From: Alphaproteobacteria bacterium
Lineage (GTDB): Bacteria > Pseudomonadota > Alphaproteobacteria > RF32 > CAG-239
Direction: 5' to 3'
Assembly: GCA_017958895.1 (NCBI GenBank)
Contig: JAGDBT010000087.1
Location: 1 to 36,084, forward strand
DNA: 36,084 bases
Shown here in pieces: positions 16,777 to 25,630 of this stretch; the first letter of the stretch is position 1, and every line of letters starts with the position of its first letter. The notes below the pieces were generated by a model, which worked only from the letters and a program-made list of their open reading frames with translations, did not search any database and was not told the DNA's origin. A program made the position numbers and the translations under genes.

Positions 16777-17442
16777 ATGGTTTTATTGGTACATAGCAAT
16801 ATATCTCCGCACTGCCGTAAAATTCGGATTTTAATGGCAGAAAAGAAAATGCTTTTCGTGTTAAAAGAAGAGAATCCTTGGGCACTTTCCAAAGATGTTT
16901 TGAAAATAAATCCGGCCGGAGAACTGCCGGTGTTTATATTTGACGGCAACATTATTGCCGGCAATTATGCCATAACCGAGTTTTTGGAAGAAACTTACAC
17001 GCAAAACAGACTGATTTACGGAAACAACAAAGCCCGCGCCGAAACCAGACGTCTTATAGACTGGTTTGATAATAAATTTTATCGGGAAGTTTATCAATAT
17101 ATCGCCGGAGAAAAAATTTATAAACGTTTTGTGTTGCGACAACCACCGGAATCAAAACGCATCAAAGCGGGGATAAATAATTTGCGCTATCATTTGGAAT
17201 ATATTGATTGGATTGTAGAAAGAAATAATTATTTGGTCGGAAACGATTTTTCTCTGGCAGATATCAGCGCCGCCGCACAATTGTCCGTGATTGATTATCT
17301 GGGAGATATACCTTGGGATGATTATAAAAACACCAAACTCTGGTATTCAAAAATAAAATCCCGTCCGAGCTTTAAAGAAATACTGAATGACCGCATAAAA
17401 GGCATTTATCCTTCTAACCACTACGCAGATTTGGATTTTTAA
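16777..17442 (+). CDS. Glutathione S-transferase family protein
   Basis: This 221-residue protein shows the thioredoxin-fold N-domain (residues 1-77) with SNISPHCRKIRI as the active-site region (a serine or cysteine in place of the usual tyrosine) and ELPVFIFDGNIIAGNYAITEFLEE as the conserved cis-proline strand and helix, then a helical C-domain with FSLADISAAAQLSVIDYL. The reaction and substrate cannot be told from sequence. It starts 11 bases after the solute-binding protein gene with AGGAGAG in front and the lipoprotein gene begins one base after its stop, so it belongs to a three-gene operon. Confidence 0.86.
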   Translation: MVLLVHSNISPHCRKIRILMAEKKMLFVLKEENPWALSKDVLKINPAGELPVFIFDGNIIAGNYAITEFLEETYTQNRLIYGNNKARAETRRLIDWFDNKFYREVYQYIAGEKIYKRFVLRQPPESKRIKAGINNLRYHLEYIDWIVERNNYLVGNDFSLADISAAAQLSVIDYLGDIPWDDYKNTKLWYSKIKSRPSFKEILNDRIKGIYPSNHYADLDF

Positions 17443-17443
17443 C

Positions 17444-17899
17444 ATGAAAAAGTTATTGATTTTATTTTCTCTTGTTCTTGCTTCCTGTTCCTCCGGAGGA
17501 AAAGGGCAGATTATTTATAACTGGGAACGTGAAAATACCGGAGTAGCCAAATTTTCCCGCGACCATTCGGAATGTTTGCGAAAAGCCGAAGGTTGGTTTC
17601 ATTGGCCGAATATTTCAAACTGGTTTTATTCTGAAGAATATCGTTACAATATTCATGTAAACTGGCATAAAGAAAAGGGAATTTGGGCCAGTTATGTTCC
17701 GCATCGCGGAGCTGATCCGATTTTGATAAATTCCATCCGAGATTCTGCCGATTCAAATCCGCGAGATTATCGTTTGTGTATGGAAGAAAAGGGATATTGG
17801 CATCGCACTTATGACATCCCTTCCGTTACAAACATTTATGTTTATAATCCGCAGAAGCCTTCCGATCGCATTCCGTTTGAAGAGCTTAATTATCAATAG
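17444..17899 (+). CDS. Small lipoprotein, 151 residues, unknown function
   Basis: A lipoprotein signal is clear: MKKLLILFSLVLASC with the lipobox LASC and cysteine at residue 15. The mature part (about 136 residues) is rich in W, Y, N and charged residues, has two cysteines (SECLRK and RLCMEEKGYWH) that could form a disulfide, and matches no family I know. The last part has the look of an envelope protein found in other Alphaproteobacteria near outer-membrane genes, but I cannot name it. It overlaps the convergent outer-membrane factor gene by 14 bases at the 3' end. Confidence 0.7.
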   Translation: MKKLLILFSLVLASCSSGGKGQIIYNWERENTGVAKFSRDHSECLRKAEGWFHWPNISNWFYSEEYRYNIHVNWHKEKGIWASYVPHRGADPILINSIRDSADSNPRDYRLCMEEKGYWHRTYDIPSVTNIYVYNPQKPSDRIPFEELNYQ

Positions 17900-19283
17900 G
17901 TGCGCCGGTCGCCTTGTAATATGCCGCCAATGCCGTATTTATCGCCGCTTTTGACGATATATAAGACTTTTGAGCACTCAATAAATTTTGTTGGGCTTTT
18001 AAAACTTCGGAAAATTCCGTAAGCCCGTTTTGATATTTGCGATTTACCGAATCGGAAGCTTTTTTCATATTGTTGACCGCCGCCCCGTAACGATTAAATT
18101 GTTGCAGTGCCGATTTATAGCCGGCCATACTGTTTTTGAGTTCGGAAACGGCCTGTAAAACCGCCGTTTTATATGCAACAAGGCTTTCTTCGGTTTTATA
18201 TTTTTGCAATTTTATCTGATTTTGTAAACGATTCCAATCCAACAACGGCAAAGAGACAACCGGCGCATAATTATAGGTTTTGCTTTTTGCCGACAGTAAA
18301 GATGAACCTCCTTGTGAAGCAAATCCGAATAATCCGCTGATACTGACGTCCGGATATAACTCGGCAACCGCCTTTCCGACCAAAGCATTCTGCGAAATTA
18401 ATAGCTGTTCGGCCGCAGACACATCCGGGCGCAGACGAATTACCGTTGCCGGAAGATTATGAAGTCCTGCGCTTTCATCTTTATAATGACCGGAAAACAA
18501 AGGCGATTTATAGCTTTCACTTAAATCCAATTCCGAAGGCAGAACCCCTGCCGCCACCGCTAAAGCATTTTTATATTCTTCAGCCGCCAAGGTGTTGACC
18601 GGAATTTGTGCTTCCGTATCATTCAGCAAATAAGCCGCTTCGTTATACGATTGTTCATCGGTCAGCCCGCTGTAATATTTGCTTTCTGCCGTTTTCAACA
18701 AATCCCGCTGAAAAGCCGCATTCTGTCGAGCCAAATGCAAATTTTCTATGCTTTCGCACCACTTCACATAAAGAGTGATAATTTCTGCCGCCAACACCGT
18801 TTTCACATTGGCCAGATTATATTCTTGTGCCTTCAACTGTGCTTTATATGCTTCATTTTGCCGTCTTCCCGCTCCCCAAATATCGATTTCCCAAGAGGCA
18901 TCAAAACCGGCATTGTAATAATGTGAATCTTCCGCCATTTTGATATTTCTACTGCTTTTTTCATAATTATATCCGCCCTGAAAATTGATTTGCGGCAAAT
19001 ATTCACTGCGGCTGATGGCCAATTCCGCCCTGGCCGCACGTAATCGGGCAACGGCAGTTTGCACATTCGGACTGTTTTTCAACCCTTTTTCCAATATTGC
19101 TTGCAGTTTGTTATCCTTAAATCGCTTATACCATTTATCAGGCAACTTAATATTTGCACCGTTCAACCGCAATTCTTTGGCAAGCTGAGTATTGTCATAA
19201 AATTCCGGCTGACGATAATTATCGCCTAATGTACATGCCGACAACGCAATAAATGCGGCGATTAAAAATTCTTTTTTAATCAT
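17886..19283 (-). CDS. Outer-membrane factor of RND efflux system (TolC/NodT-like lipoprotein)
   Basis: This 466-residue protein has a lipoprotein signal (MIKKEFLIAAFIALSAC with cysteine at 17) and the double OEP repeats of the NodT family: WYKRFKDNKLQAIL near the start, then AVARLRAARAELAISRSEYLPQ and, in the second half, LRPDVSAAEQLLISQNALVG and VSISGLFGFAS. It would form the trimeric outer-membrane tunnel for the pump encoded upstream. The chosen ATG at 19283 overlaps the pump stop by 8 bases and gives the lipobox. An earlier ATG at 19343 would lie inside the pump gene. It converges with the lipoprotein gene. Confidence 0.92.
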   Translation of the reverse strand: MIKKEFLIAAFIALSACTLGDNYRQPEFYDNTQLAKELRLNGANIKLPDKWYKRFKDNKLQAILEKGLKNSPNVQTAVARLRAARAELAISRSEYLPQINFQGGYNYEKSSRNIKMAEDSHYYNAGFDASWEIDIWGAGRRQNEAYKAQLKAQEYNLANVKTVLAAEIITLYVKWCESIENLHLARQNAAFQRDLLKTAESKYYSGLTDEQSYNEAAYLLNDTEAQIPVNTLAAEEYKNALAVAAGVLPSELDLSESYKSPLFSGHYKDESAGLHNLPATVIRLRPDVSAAEQLLISQNALVGKAVAELYPDVSISGLFGFASQGGSSLLSAKSKTYNYAPVVSLPLLDWNRLQNQIKLQKYKTEESLVAYKTAVLQAVSELKNSMAGYKSALQQFNRYGAAVNNMKKASDSVNRKYQNGLTEFSEVLKAQQNLLSAQKSYISSKAAINTALAAYYKATGAPIDN

Positions 19284-22200
19284 GGCTTTTCCTTTGCAAA
19301 ACAGGCTTTTGAAAATGTTCTTTAATCGTTTCAAAAAAAGCAAATAGTGACGGCACGAAAATAATACCTATAAGCGTGGCAAAAATCATACCGAAAAACA
19401 CCGAAGAGCCAATTGCTATTTGCGAATTTGCTCCCGCTCCTTTTGCCACCACCATCGGAAACACGCCCAAAATAAAGGTTAAGGCCGTCATCAAAACCGC
19501 ACGATAACGTTCCTCCGCTCCTTTGAGTGCCGCTTCCATTATGGAAAATCCCTGCTCACGATACATTTTGGTAAATTCCACAATCAGAATGGCATTTTTG
19601 GAAGCCAAGCCTATTAACATTACCAATCCCAACTGGGCATAAATACTTAACGATTGCCCCATCAAAAATAATCCGATTAAAGCCCCTAAAATCGCAAAAA
19701 CCGTTGAAAAAATAACCGATAAAGCCACCAACCAACTCTCGTAAAGCGCCACCAAAAACAAATATCCGAAAATAACCGCCAGAGTTATAAGAATTATCGC
19801 CAGACCTCTCGTTTCAACCTCTTGCAGACTTAATCCCGTCCAAGCAATCGAATAATCATCGGAAAGATTTTTTTCCAATTCTTCCAATTTGGCCAATGAA
19901 GTACCGCTACTTACTCCGGGTGCGGATACAGCGGTTATTTCCGCCGCCGTATATTGATTGAAGCGGTAAATTATCTTCGGTGAAATCACATTTTTTAAGG
20001 TAGCGAAACTATCCGCCCTGACAAGTTCTCCGGTTTGCGAACGAACACGTAATCTGCCTATGTCTTCAAAATTGCGACGATAATCGTAATCCGCCTCTAC
20101 AATTACTTTATTAACCTGTCCGCCCAATGTTATATTGTTTATATATCGCGAACCCAAATTATTTTGCAAAGCGGCAAAAAAATCAGCCACGGAAACTTGA
20201 TAATATTCCAATTTTCGGCGGTCTATTTCCAAATAAATATGCGGAGTATCGGCACTGAAGGTTGTAAAAGCGTAGGCTATTTCCGAACTGGAATTTATCG
20301 CTTGCAGATATTTTTGCAATTCCTTACTTAACTCTGCGGCGGATATATCGCCGTCGGACGTTAAAAATTCCAAAGAAATGCCGTCGCTGTCGCCTATTCC
20401 GGGAATTGACGGCGGTGCAAAAAAGTTTATTTGCGCACCTTTATCGGCGGCAAATAAAGCATTTAATTTATCTGTTATGGCGCTTAAAGATTCTTCTTTA
20501 TTTGTTCTTTGCGCCCACGGTTTAAGCCCCACAACGCCCAAGGCCACATTTTCCCCGCCACCGCCGAGCATGCTGTAACCGGCAACCGAAATAAAGTAAT
20601 TTACACCGGAAATTTTTAAAATTTTATCATTCATTTTTCCCAATTGCTCGGTGGTCTGGTTTATACCGGCCGTATCGGGAAGTTGTAGGTTTACGAAGAT
20701 AATCCCCTGATCTTCCTGAGGCAAAAATGATGACGGACTGTATTTGAAAATTCCTAAAATAAGTAAAATTGTCAGCAATATAAAACCCGTGCTCAATTTC
20801 AGATTTTTCACCGCAAAATTCACCGCCTTAAGATAATAAGATTTGCTCAAATCAAGGTATTTATCAAAATATTTGAAAAAACCGCGCCCCTGCTCCTCTT
20901 GATAGTTTTTCAAAAAAATACCGCACAGTGCCGGGCTCAAGGTTAAGGCATTAATTGAAGAAAAAGATACGGCTGTGGCAATTGTAACCGCAAACTGCTG
21001 ATAAATTTTTCCGGTAATTCCGGCCATCAATCCTACCGGCACGAAAATGGCCAACAAAACAAAAGTTGTTGCTATCACCGCACTGCCTATCTGTTCCATG
21101 GCTTTAACTGCCGCTTTATCCGATTCCAGACCTTCGTTAATCATCAGATATTGCACGCGTTCCACAACAATTATGGCATCATCGACCACCAAACCTATCG
21201 CCAATATCATGGCAAACAAAGTCAATATATTTATATTAAATCCCAAAACATAAATTACCGCAAACGTGGCAATTAACGAAACGGGAATTGTAAAAACCGG
21301 AATTAAAGTAGTCTTCCATTTTTGCAAAAAAACATAAGTTACCAACACCACCAACAAAAAAGTAATTACCAATGTATCAAAAATACTCTTAAGCGATGCA
21401 CGAACATAATCGGTCGAATCGTAAGCCACCTTAAATTCCATATCTTTCGGCATTTTACGCGACAGTTCACTCATCTTGCGCCTCAGCTGTTGCATGGTCT
21501 GCAATGAATTGGTGTTAGGTGTTTGATTTATACCCATAATCAGCGCCGGCGAATTATTGTAACTTGATTTAAGATTATAAATATCCGCACCGAGTTCAAT
21601 ATAAGCAACATCTTTCAGATAAATCACCCCGCCGTCATTACCGGCAGCAACAACTATATTTTCAAAATCTTGTACGGTTTTTAACAAGCCTTTTGCCGCC
21701 AAAGAAAGGACTATCTTGTTGTTTTGCGGGCTGGGTGCCGCGCCTATACTGCCCACGGAGGCTTGTATATTCTGATTTTTTACGGCAGATATTACATCTG
21801 TTCCCACCAAACCTAAACTGTTAAGTTTATCGCTGTTAAGCCAAATTCGCATACTGTACTGCGGACCGAAAATTTGCACATCACCGACACCTTTTACTCG
21901 GGAAAGAGCATTTTTTATGTTGGTATGCGCATAATTGCTCAAAAACAAATCATCATAACTGTGGTTCGGAGAACGCAGCACCAACATGGCCAACATATTA
22001 TTATTTTGAGTTTTTACATCGAATCCGTATTTGGTAACATCTTCCGGCAAATCCGCCATGGCCTGCTGCAAGCGATTTTGTACTTTTACCTGAGCAATAT
22101 CCGCATCCGTTCCGGCTTCAAAAGTAACCGTAAGTTTGTACGAACCGTTATCATCACAAGAAGATGACATATAAAGCATATTATCAATGCCGTTAATTTC

Positions 22201-22404
22201 GTTTTCCAGCGGTATTGCCACCGTTTCGCTCAAAACCTCGGCATTTGCGCCGGGATAATTTGCCGATACCACCACTTGCGGCGGTGTAATTTCCGGATAT
22301 TGTGCCACCGGAAGAACCGCAATCGCCATGATCCCCAACAAAATCATAACCGTTGATATTACTATGGCGAATCGCGGACGATTTATAAAAAATGCCGAAA
22401 ACAT
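19276..22404 (-). CDS. RND efflux pump, HAE1/AcrB-like inner-membrane transporter
   Basis: This 1042-residue proton-driven pump has 12 expected membrane helices and two large periplasmic loops. N-terminus MFSAFFINRPRFAIVISTV, LPVAQYPEITPP and the porter blocks are typical. The proton relay is complete: the aspartate pair in ALILAIGLVVDDAIIVVE-type sequence around residue 405 (helix 4) and the lysine in GLASKNAILIVEF around residue 930 (helix 10). The family exports hydrophobic and amphiphilic compounds. The ATG at 22404 comes one base after the adaptor stop. A GTG at 22419 would add five residues lying over the ribosome site, so I did not use it. Confidence 0.94.
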   Translation of the reverse strand: MFSAFFINRPRFAIVISTVMILLGIMAIAVLPVAQYPEITPPQVVVSANYPGANAEVLSETVAIPLENEINGIDNMLYMSSSCDDNGSYKLTVTFEAGTDADIAQVKVQNRLQQAMADLPEDVTKYGFDVKTQNNNMLAMLVLRSPNHSYDDLFLSNYAHTNIKNALSRVKGVGDVQIFGPQYSMRIWLNSDKLNSLGLVGTDVISAVKNQNIQASVGSIGAAPSPQNNKIVLSLAAKGLLKTVQDFENIVVAAGNDGGVIYLKDVAYIELGADIYNLKSSYNNSPALIMGINQTPNTNSLQTMQQLRRKMSELSRKMPKDMEFKVAYDSTDYVRASLKSIFDTLVITFLLVVLVTYVFLQKWKTTLIPVFTIPVSLIATFAVIYVLGFNINILTLFAMILAIGLVVDDAIIVVERVQYLMINEGLESDKAAVKAMEQIGSAVIATTFVLLAIFVPVGLMAGITGKIYQQFAVTIATAVSFSSINALTLSPALCGIFLKNYQEEQGRGFFKYFDKYLDLSKSYYLKAVNFAVKNLKLSTGFILLTILLILGIFKYSPSSFLPQEDQGIIFVNLQLPDTAGINQTTEQLGKMNDKILKISGVNYFISVAGYSMLGGGGENVALGVVGLKPWAQRTNKEESLSAITDKLNALFAADKGAQINFFAPPSIPGIGDSDGISLEFLTSDGDISAAELSKELQKYLQAINSSSEIAYAFTTFSADTPHIYLEIDRRKLEYYQVSVADFFAALQNNLGSRYINNITLGGQVNKVIVEADYDYRRNFEDIGRLRVRSQTGELVRADSFATLKNVISPKIIYRFNQYTAAEITAVSAPGVSSGTSLAKLEELEKNLSDDYSIAWTGLSLQEVETRGLAIILITLAVIFGYLFLVALYESWLVALSVIFSTVFAILGALIGLFLMGQSLSIYAQLGLVMLIGLASKNAILIVEFTKMYREQGFSIMEAALKGAEERYRAVLMTALTFILGVFPMVVAKGAGANSQIAIGSSVFFGMIFATLIGIIFVPSLFAFFETIKEHFQKPVLQRKSHD

Positions 22405-22405
22405 T

Positions 22406-23518
22406 TTATTTCTCCGCACTTATAAATTCTGTTTTAACTTTTTGACCGACTTCGCTTTGCAACGCCCCGTAAGCGATGAATTCATCCTTGGCAAAAATGT
22501 TTTTTATCGCATACTCATTATTGATTTCGCCGATAATTTCCACTTGCTTTTCTTCAAGCACCCCGTTTTGCACCGTCAGAACAAAATAGCCGTCGTTTTT
22601 CATGATAACCTGTTCTTTGGGTAGCAAAATTACATCTTCATATTCTTTGAGCACCAAAACATTAACATAGGCATTCGGCAGCAATTTTCCCTCGGGATTT
22701 GCAAATTCCGCATATACCGCAACCGACGAAGTGTTTTTATCTACTTCATTGGCCGAATATTTGATTTGCCCGATTTCCGGATACAAAGTGCCGTCTGACA
22801 GGCGCAAGCGAACTTTAATTTTTTTATCGTCCTTAAATCCTCTCAAATATTCCTTATCCGTAATTGAAAAAACCACTCTTATCGGGTTATATTGCACCAA
22901 TTTCATTAAATCTTTGCTTTGCGGTGAAATATAATCACCGGGCGATAAAGAAACATCGCCCAAAACTCCGTCAAAAGGCGCCGTCAGATAAGTATATTTG
23001 AAATTCAATACGGCATTTTGATAAGCCGCATGAGCCTGTTTAAGTTTTCCTTTGGCATTCATATAAGCCGTTTTTCCGTCATCGATTTCGCTTAACGAAA
23101 CCGCCTGTTCTCCGGCATTTAATAAACGATGATAGTGAATTTTGCTGTTCGCAAACTCGGCTTTGGCGGCAAAAAGCGCCGCATCGGCGGCCGAAAGTTC
23201 CGCCAGATATTGTTCTTGCTGCAAAATTGCCAGAATTTCTCCCTTTTTTACTTCTTGTCCGCCTTTTGCTTCAATTTTTATTACATAACCACTGATATAG
23301 GGCACTATTTGCGTGTGATTAACCGCTTGCACGACACCTATGTAATTTGAAGTAATAACAACCTTTTCGCCTTGCGGTTTTTGCACCGAAACGATTATAT
23401 CTTTTTCCACACTTTCCTTTGGTGTGTTTTTGTGTAAACGCTTAACGATGTAAAATCCGAAAAGCACATTCAGACAAAGCAAGATTATAATCAACCCTAT
23501 CGCAAATTTTTTGCCCAT
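22406..23518 (-). CDS. RND efflux periplasmic adaptor (membrane fusion protein)
   Basis: This 370-residue adaptor links the pump and the outer-membrane tunnel. An N-terminal membrane anchor at about residues 6-25 is followed by IGVVQAVNHTQIVPYISGYVIKIEAKGGQEVKKGEILAILQ (barrel-sandwich/lipoyl half-motif), a helical hairpin and the second half-motif YLTAPFDGVLGDVSLSPGDYI, then beta-barrel parts. The ATG at 23518 follows GGAGGG, an excellent ribosome site; an ATG 54 bases upstream is less likely. It is first in the three-gene efflux operon, 62 bases after rpoH. Confidence 0.93.
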   Translation of the reverse strand: MGKKFAIGLIIILLCLNVLFGFYIVKRLHKNTPKESVEKDIIVSVQKPQGEKVVITSNYIGVVQAVNHTQIVPYISGYVIKIEAKGGQEVKKGEILAILQQEQYLAELSAADAALFAAKAEFANSKIHYHRLLNAGEQAVSLSEIDDGKTAYMNAKGKLKQAHAAYQNAVLNFKYTYLTAPFDGVLGDVSLSPGDYISPQSKDLMKLVQYNPIRVVFSITDKEYLRGFKDDKKIKVRLRLSDGTLYPEIGQIKYSANEVDKNTSSVAVYAEFANPEGKLLPNAYVNVLVLKEYEDVILLPKEQVIMKNDGYFVLTVQNGVLEEKQVEIIGEINNEYAIKNIFAKDEFIAYGALQSEVGQKVKTEFISAEK

Positions 23519-23548
23519 TTTTCCCTCCGAAAGATTTTTGCTATAACT

Positions 23549-23573
23549 TAATGGCAGAAAATGCTTTTTCAAG
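23549..23573 (-). promoter_or_regulatory. Possible heat-shock-type (sigma-32-like) promoter of the efflux operon
   Basis: On the minus strand, CTTGAA (23568-23573) and CCATTA (23549-23554) are separated by 13 bases, in the rpoH-efflux gap. The -35 matches the heat-shock consensus, and CACCG just before it recalls the C-rich flank. The -10 is a partial match. Sigma-70 spacing does not fit. Confidence 0.3.
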
Positions 23574-23579
23574 CGGTGC

Positions 23580-24449
23580 TTATTGCATCAATTCTATGGC
23601 TTTGGAAATTTTGCGAATCGAATTAAGTTCAATCTGTCGGACGCGCTCTTTGGAAATATTATAAATCTGGCTCAATTCATCAAGCGTTGTATTCTCATCG
23701 CTCATACGTCTTTTATACAATATATCTTTCTCGCGCGGATTTAATACCGTAATGGCTTTGTAAAACAGTTTTCGACGATAATTCATGGTTTCCCGATAAG
23801 AAAACTGTTCTTCCTGATTCGGTTTGTTATCATAAATAAAATCAATCCATTCGCTTCCGCTTTCCGAATCGTTATTCATCGAAACATTTAGCGATCCGTC
23901 ATGGGCTTTCAGCCGCATATTCATATCCGTAACCTCTTGAATGCTGACATCAAGCGTATCGGCAATTTCTTTTAACACCTCGCTTGAAAGTTCCCTGTCA
24001 TCATTCAACTTCAAATTGTTTTTTATCTTGCGCAAATTAAAAAATAATTTTTTTTGCGCTGCGGTTGTGCCCAATTTAACCAAAGACCACGAATTTAAAA
24101 TATATTTTTGCACCGCCGCTTTTATCCACCACAAAGCATAAGTCGAAAAGCGGAACCCTTTATCCGGTTCAAATTTGTTGACGGCATAAATCAGACCGAT
24201 ATTACCTTCCGAAATCATCTCGTTAATCGGCAGGCCGTAACCTTTATAAGTTGACACCACCTTTACTACCAAGCGCAAGTGCGAAGTTATCAATTTATAG
24301 GCTATTTCTTTGTTATGAGTTTTTTTGTATTCAATCGCCAAATTATATTCTTCTTCTTGAGTAAGCAACGGATAGCGACGAATATTTTGTAAATAACGTG
24401 CCAGATTTATCTCCGGCGAAAAGTCAAGTCCGGTAAGAGCAGTTTCCAT
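23580..24449 (-). CDS. rpoH: Heat-shock RNA polymerase sigma factor RpoH (sigma-32)
   Basis: This 289-residue sigma-70-family factor directs transcription of chaperone and protease genes. Regions 2, 3 and 4 are in order: NLAIEYK onwards with SEGNIGLIYAVNKFEPDKG and FSTYALWWIKAAVQ (region 2), the RpoH-box-like QKKLFFNLRKIK at about residues 130-141, and the helix-turn-helix TLDELSQIYNISKERVRQIE in region 4. The start at 24449 follows AAGGAG; an ATG at 24494 lies in the promoter area. It follows rluD, as in other Alphaproteobacteria, and has its own promoter. Confidence 0.93.
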   Translation of the reverse strand: METALTGLDFSPEINLARYLQNIRRYPLLTQEEEYNLAIEYKKTHNKEIAYKLITSHLRLVVKVVSTYKGYGLPINEMISEGNIGLIYAVNKFEPDKGFRFSTYALWWIKAAVQKYILNSWSLVKLGTTAAQKKLFFNLRKIKNNLKLNDDRELSSEVLKEIADTLDVSIQEVTDMNMRLKAHDGSLNVSMNNDSESGSEWIDFIYDNKPNQEEQFSYRETMNYRRKLFYKAITVLNPREKDILYKRRMSDENTTLDELSQIYNISKERVRQIELNSIRKISKAIELMQ

Positions 24450-24460
24450 AATTGTTCTCC

Positions 24461-24499
24461 TTTGAATGACCGTATCAATCATAAGAACGACCATTCAAA
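24461..24499. repeat. Inverted repeat centred on the rpoH promoter -10
   Basis: An 8-base perfect inverted repeat (TTTGAATG at 24461-24468 and CATTCAAA at 24492-24499, plus strand) with 23 bases between is centred on the -10 box. The two arms extend as TTTGAATGAC and GACCATTCAAA with one mismatch. The promoter-distal side lies in the spacer and the other arm ends just before the ribosome site. This could be an operator; an RNA role is possible only if transcription starts upstream. Confidence 0.45.
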
Positions 24500-24506
24500 C
24501 TCTCAA
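24478..24506 (-). promoter_or_regulatory. Sigma-70-type promoter of rpoH
   Basis: On the minus strand, TTGAGA (24501-24506) and TATGAT (24478-24483) are exactly 17 bases apart, each matching 5 of 6 consensus bases. It lies about 30 bases ahead of the rpoH start in a 100-base gap. The same bases, read as CTTGAG with TTATGA, loosely resemble a heat-shock promoter. Confidence 0.65.
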
Positions 24507-24549
24507 GCCGTACTTTGGTTATAAAAACAAACTATCTGTTATATAAAAA

Positions 24550-25542
24550 TCAGATTCCGGATGATAATTTTTCCAATAACTCGGTCATATCCGCCGGTAA
24601 TTTTGAATCAAATTGCAAAAATTCTCCGCTCCGCGGATGAACAAACCCCAGCGTTTTGGCATGTAGTGCCTGACGAGGAAAGGTGTTTACATAAGTTTTA
24701 AGTTCCGGCGGCAAAGCCAATTCGGATTTTTTATTTTTAACATAAAGTTTATCGCCTATCAGCGCGTGTCCTTGCGTGCTTAAATGCACTCTTATCTGGT
24801 GTGTGCGACCGGTTTCCAAATTACATTGTACCAATGAAGCGAATCGGCCGAAAATTTGCAATGTTTTATAATTGGTTGCCGCAAATTTGCCGCCTTTTTC
24901 CACTATAGCCATTTTTTTGCGATCAAACGGGCTGCGCCCTATATTTCCTTCAATACGACCGCTTAATTCCGTAAAAACGCCATAGATGACCGCCTCATAA
25001 GTCCTTTCCGAAGAATGCTCGGCAAATTGCGCACTCAAAAAGTTATGGGCCGTATCATTTTTTGCCACCACCAGCAAACCGCTGGTTTCTTTATCTATGC
25101 GATGCACAATTCCCGGACGCTTTACACCGCCGATGCCGGAAAGCTTATCGCCGCAGTGATACAGCAAGGCATTTACCAAAGTACCGGAATATGCTCCGGC
25201 CGCCGGATGTACGGTCATCCCTGCCGGTTTGTTTACAACAATTAAATCATCATCTTCATAAACAATATCCAAAGGAATATTCTCGGCTATAGGTTCTGCC
25301 TCTTCGGCCGGCGGAATCGTTATTTGATAGCAATCACCTTCTTTAACCCTAAAAGAATTGTCGGCAATTACTATTTCTTCGCACTCCACATTGCCGCCGG
25401 AAATAAGTTTTTGCAATCGGGAACGCGACATATCGGGCAACCTTAAAGACAAAAACTTATCCAAGCGCAGATTTTTTTCTGCCGCCGCAACTTCTGAAAC
25501 TGTAATCACTTCTTCCGTCATTTTTTTAACATTATTAAGCAT
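24550..25542 (-). CDS. rluD: 23S rRNA pseudouridine synthase, RluD/RluA family
   Basis: This 330-residue enzyme isomerises uridines in 23S rRNA. The S4 RNA-binding domain (LRLDKFLSLRLPDMSRSRLQ near residues 24-43) precedes the catalytic domain with HRIDKETSGLLVVAKN, which carries the catalytic aspartate, and further conserved sites GRTHQIRVHL and GDKLY. The length and S4 domain suit RluD. I give the ATG at 25542; an ATG at 25521 is also possible, and neither has a strong ribosome site. It is divergent from the coupling-protein operon. Confidence 0.92.
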   Translation of the reverse strand: MLNNVKKMTEEVITVSEVAAAEKNLRLDKFLSLRLPDMSRSRLQKLISGGNVECEEIVIADNSFRVKEGDCYQITIPPAEEAEPIAENIPLDIVYEDDDLIVVNKPAGMTVHPAAGAYSGTLVNALLYHCGDKLSGIGGVKRPGIVHRIDKETSGLLVVAKNDTAHNFLSAQFAEHSSERTYEAVIYGVFTELSGRIEGNIGRSPFDRKKMAIVEKGGKFAATNYKTLQIFGRFASLVQCNLETGRTHQIRVHLSTQGHALIGDKLYVKNKKSELALPPELKTYVNTFPRQALHAKTLGFVHPRSGEFLQFDSKLPADMTELLEKLSSGI

Positions 25543-25556
25543 ATTTTATAAAATAT
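25541..25556. repeat. Perfect 16-base palindrome at the rluD start
   Basis: ATATTTTATAAAATAT at 25541-25556 reads the same on both strands and overlaps the rluD start codon. Such AT-rich palindromes can be operators or arise from chance in AT-rich DNA. It lies just downstream of the rluD promoter, in a gap shared with the divergent operon. Confidence 0.5.
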
Positions 25557-25581
25557 CTTTTATTTTTGCATCATAAGAGTT

Positions 25582-25611
25582 ATTATATCCAAAAGCAAGA
25601 AGAGTTTGCAA
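25582..25611 (-). promoter_or_regulatory. Probable promoter of rluD
   Basis: On the minus strand, TTGCAA (25606-25611) and a perfect TATAAT (25582-25587) are 18 bases apart, about 40 bases ahead of the start. The plus-strand gene at 25631 starts close by, and its promoter must overlap, perhaps through TATTAT at 25581-25586. Confidence 0.55.
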
Positions 25612-25630
25612 TTCACGCAAGGAGATATCT

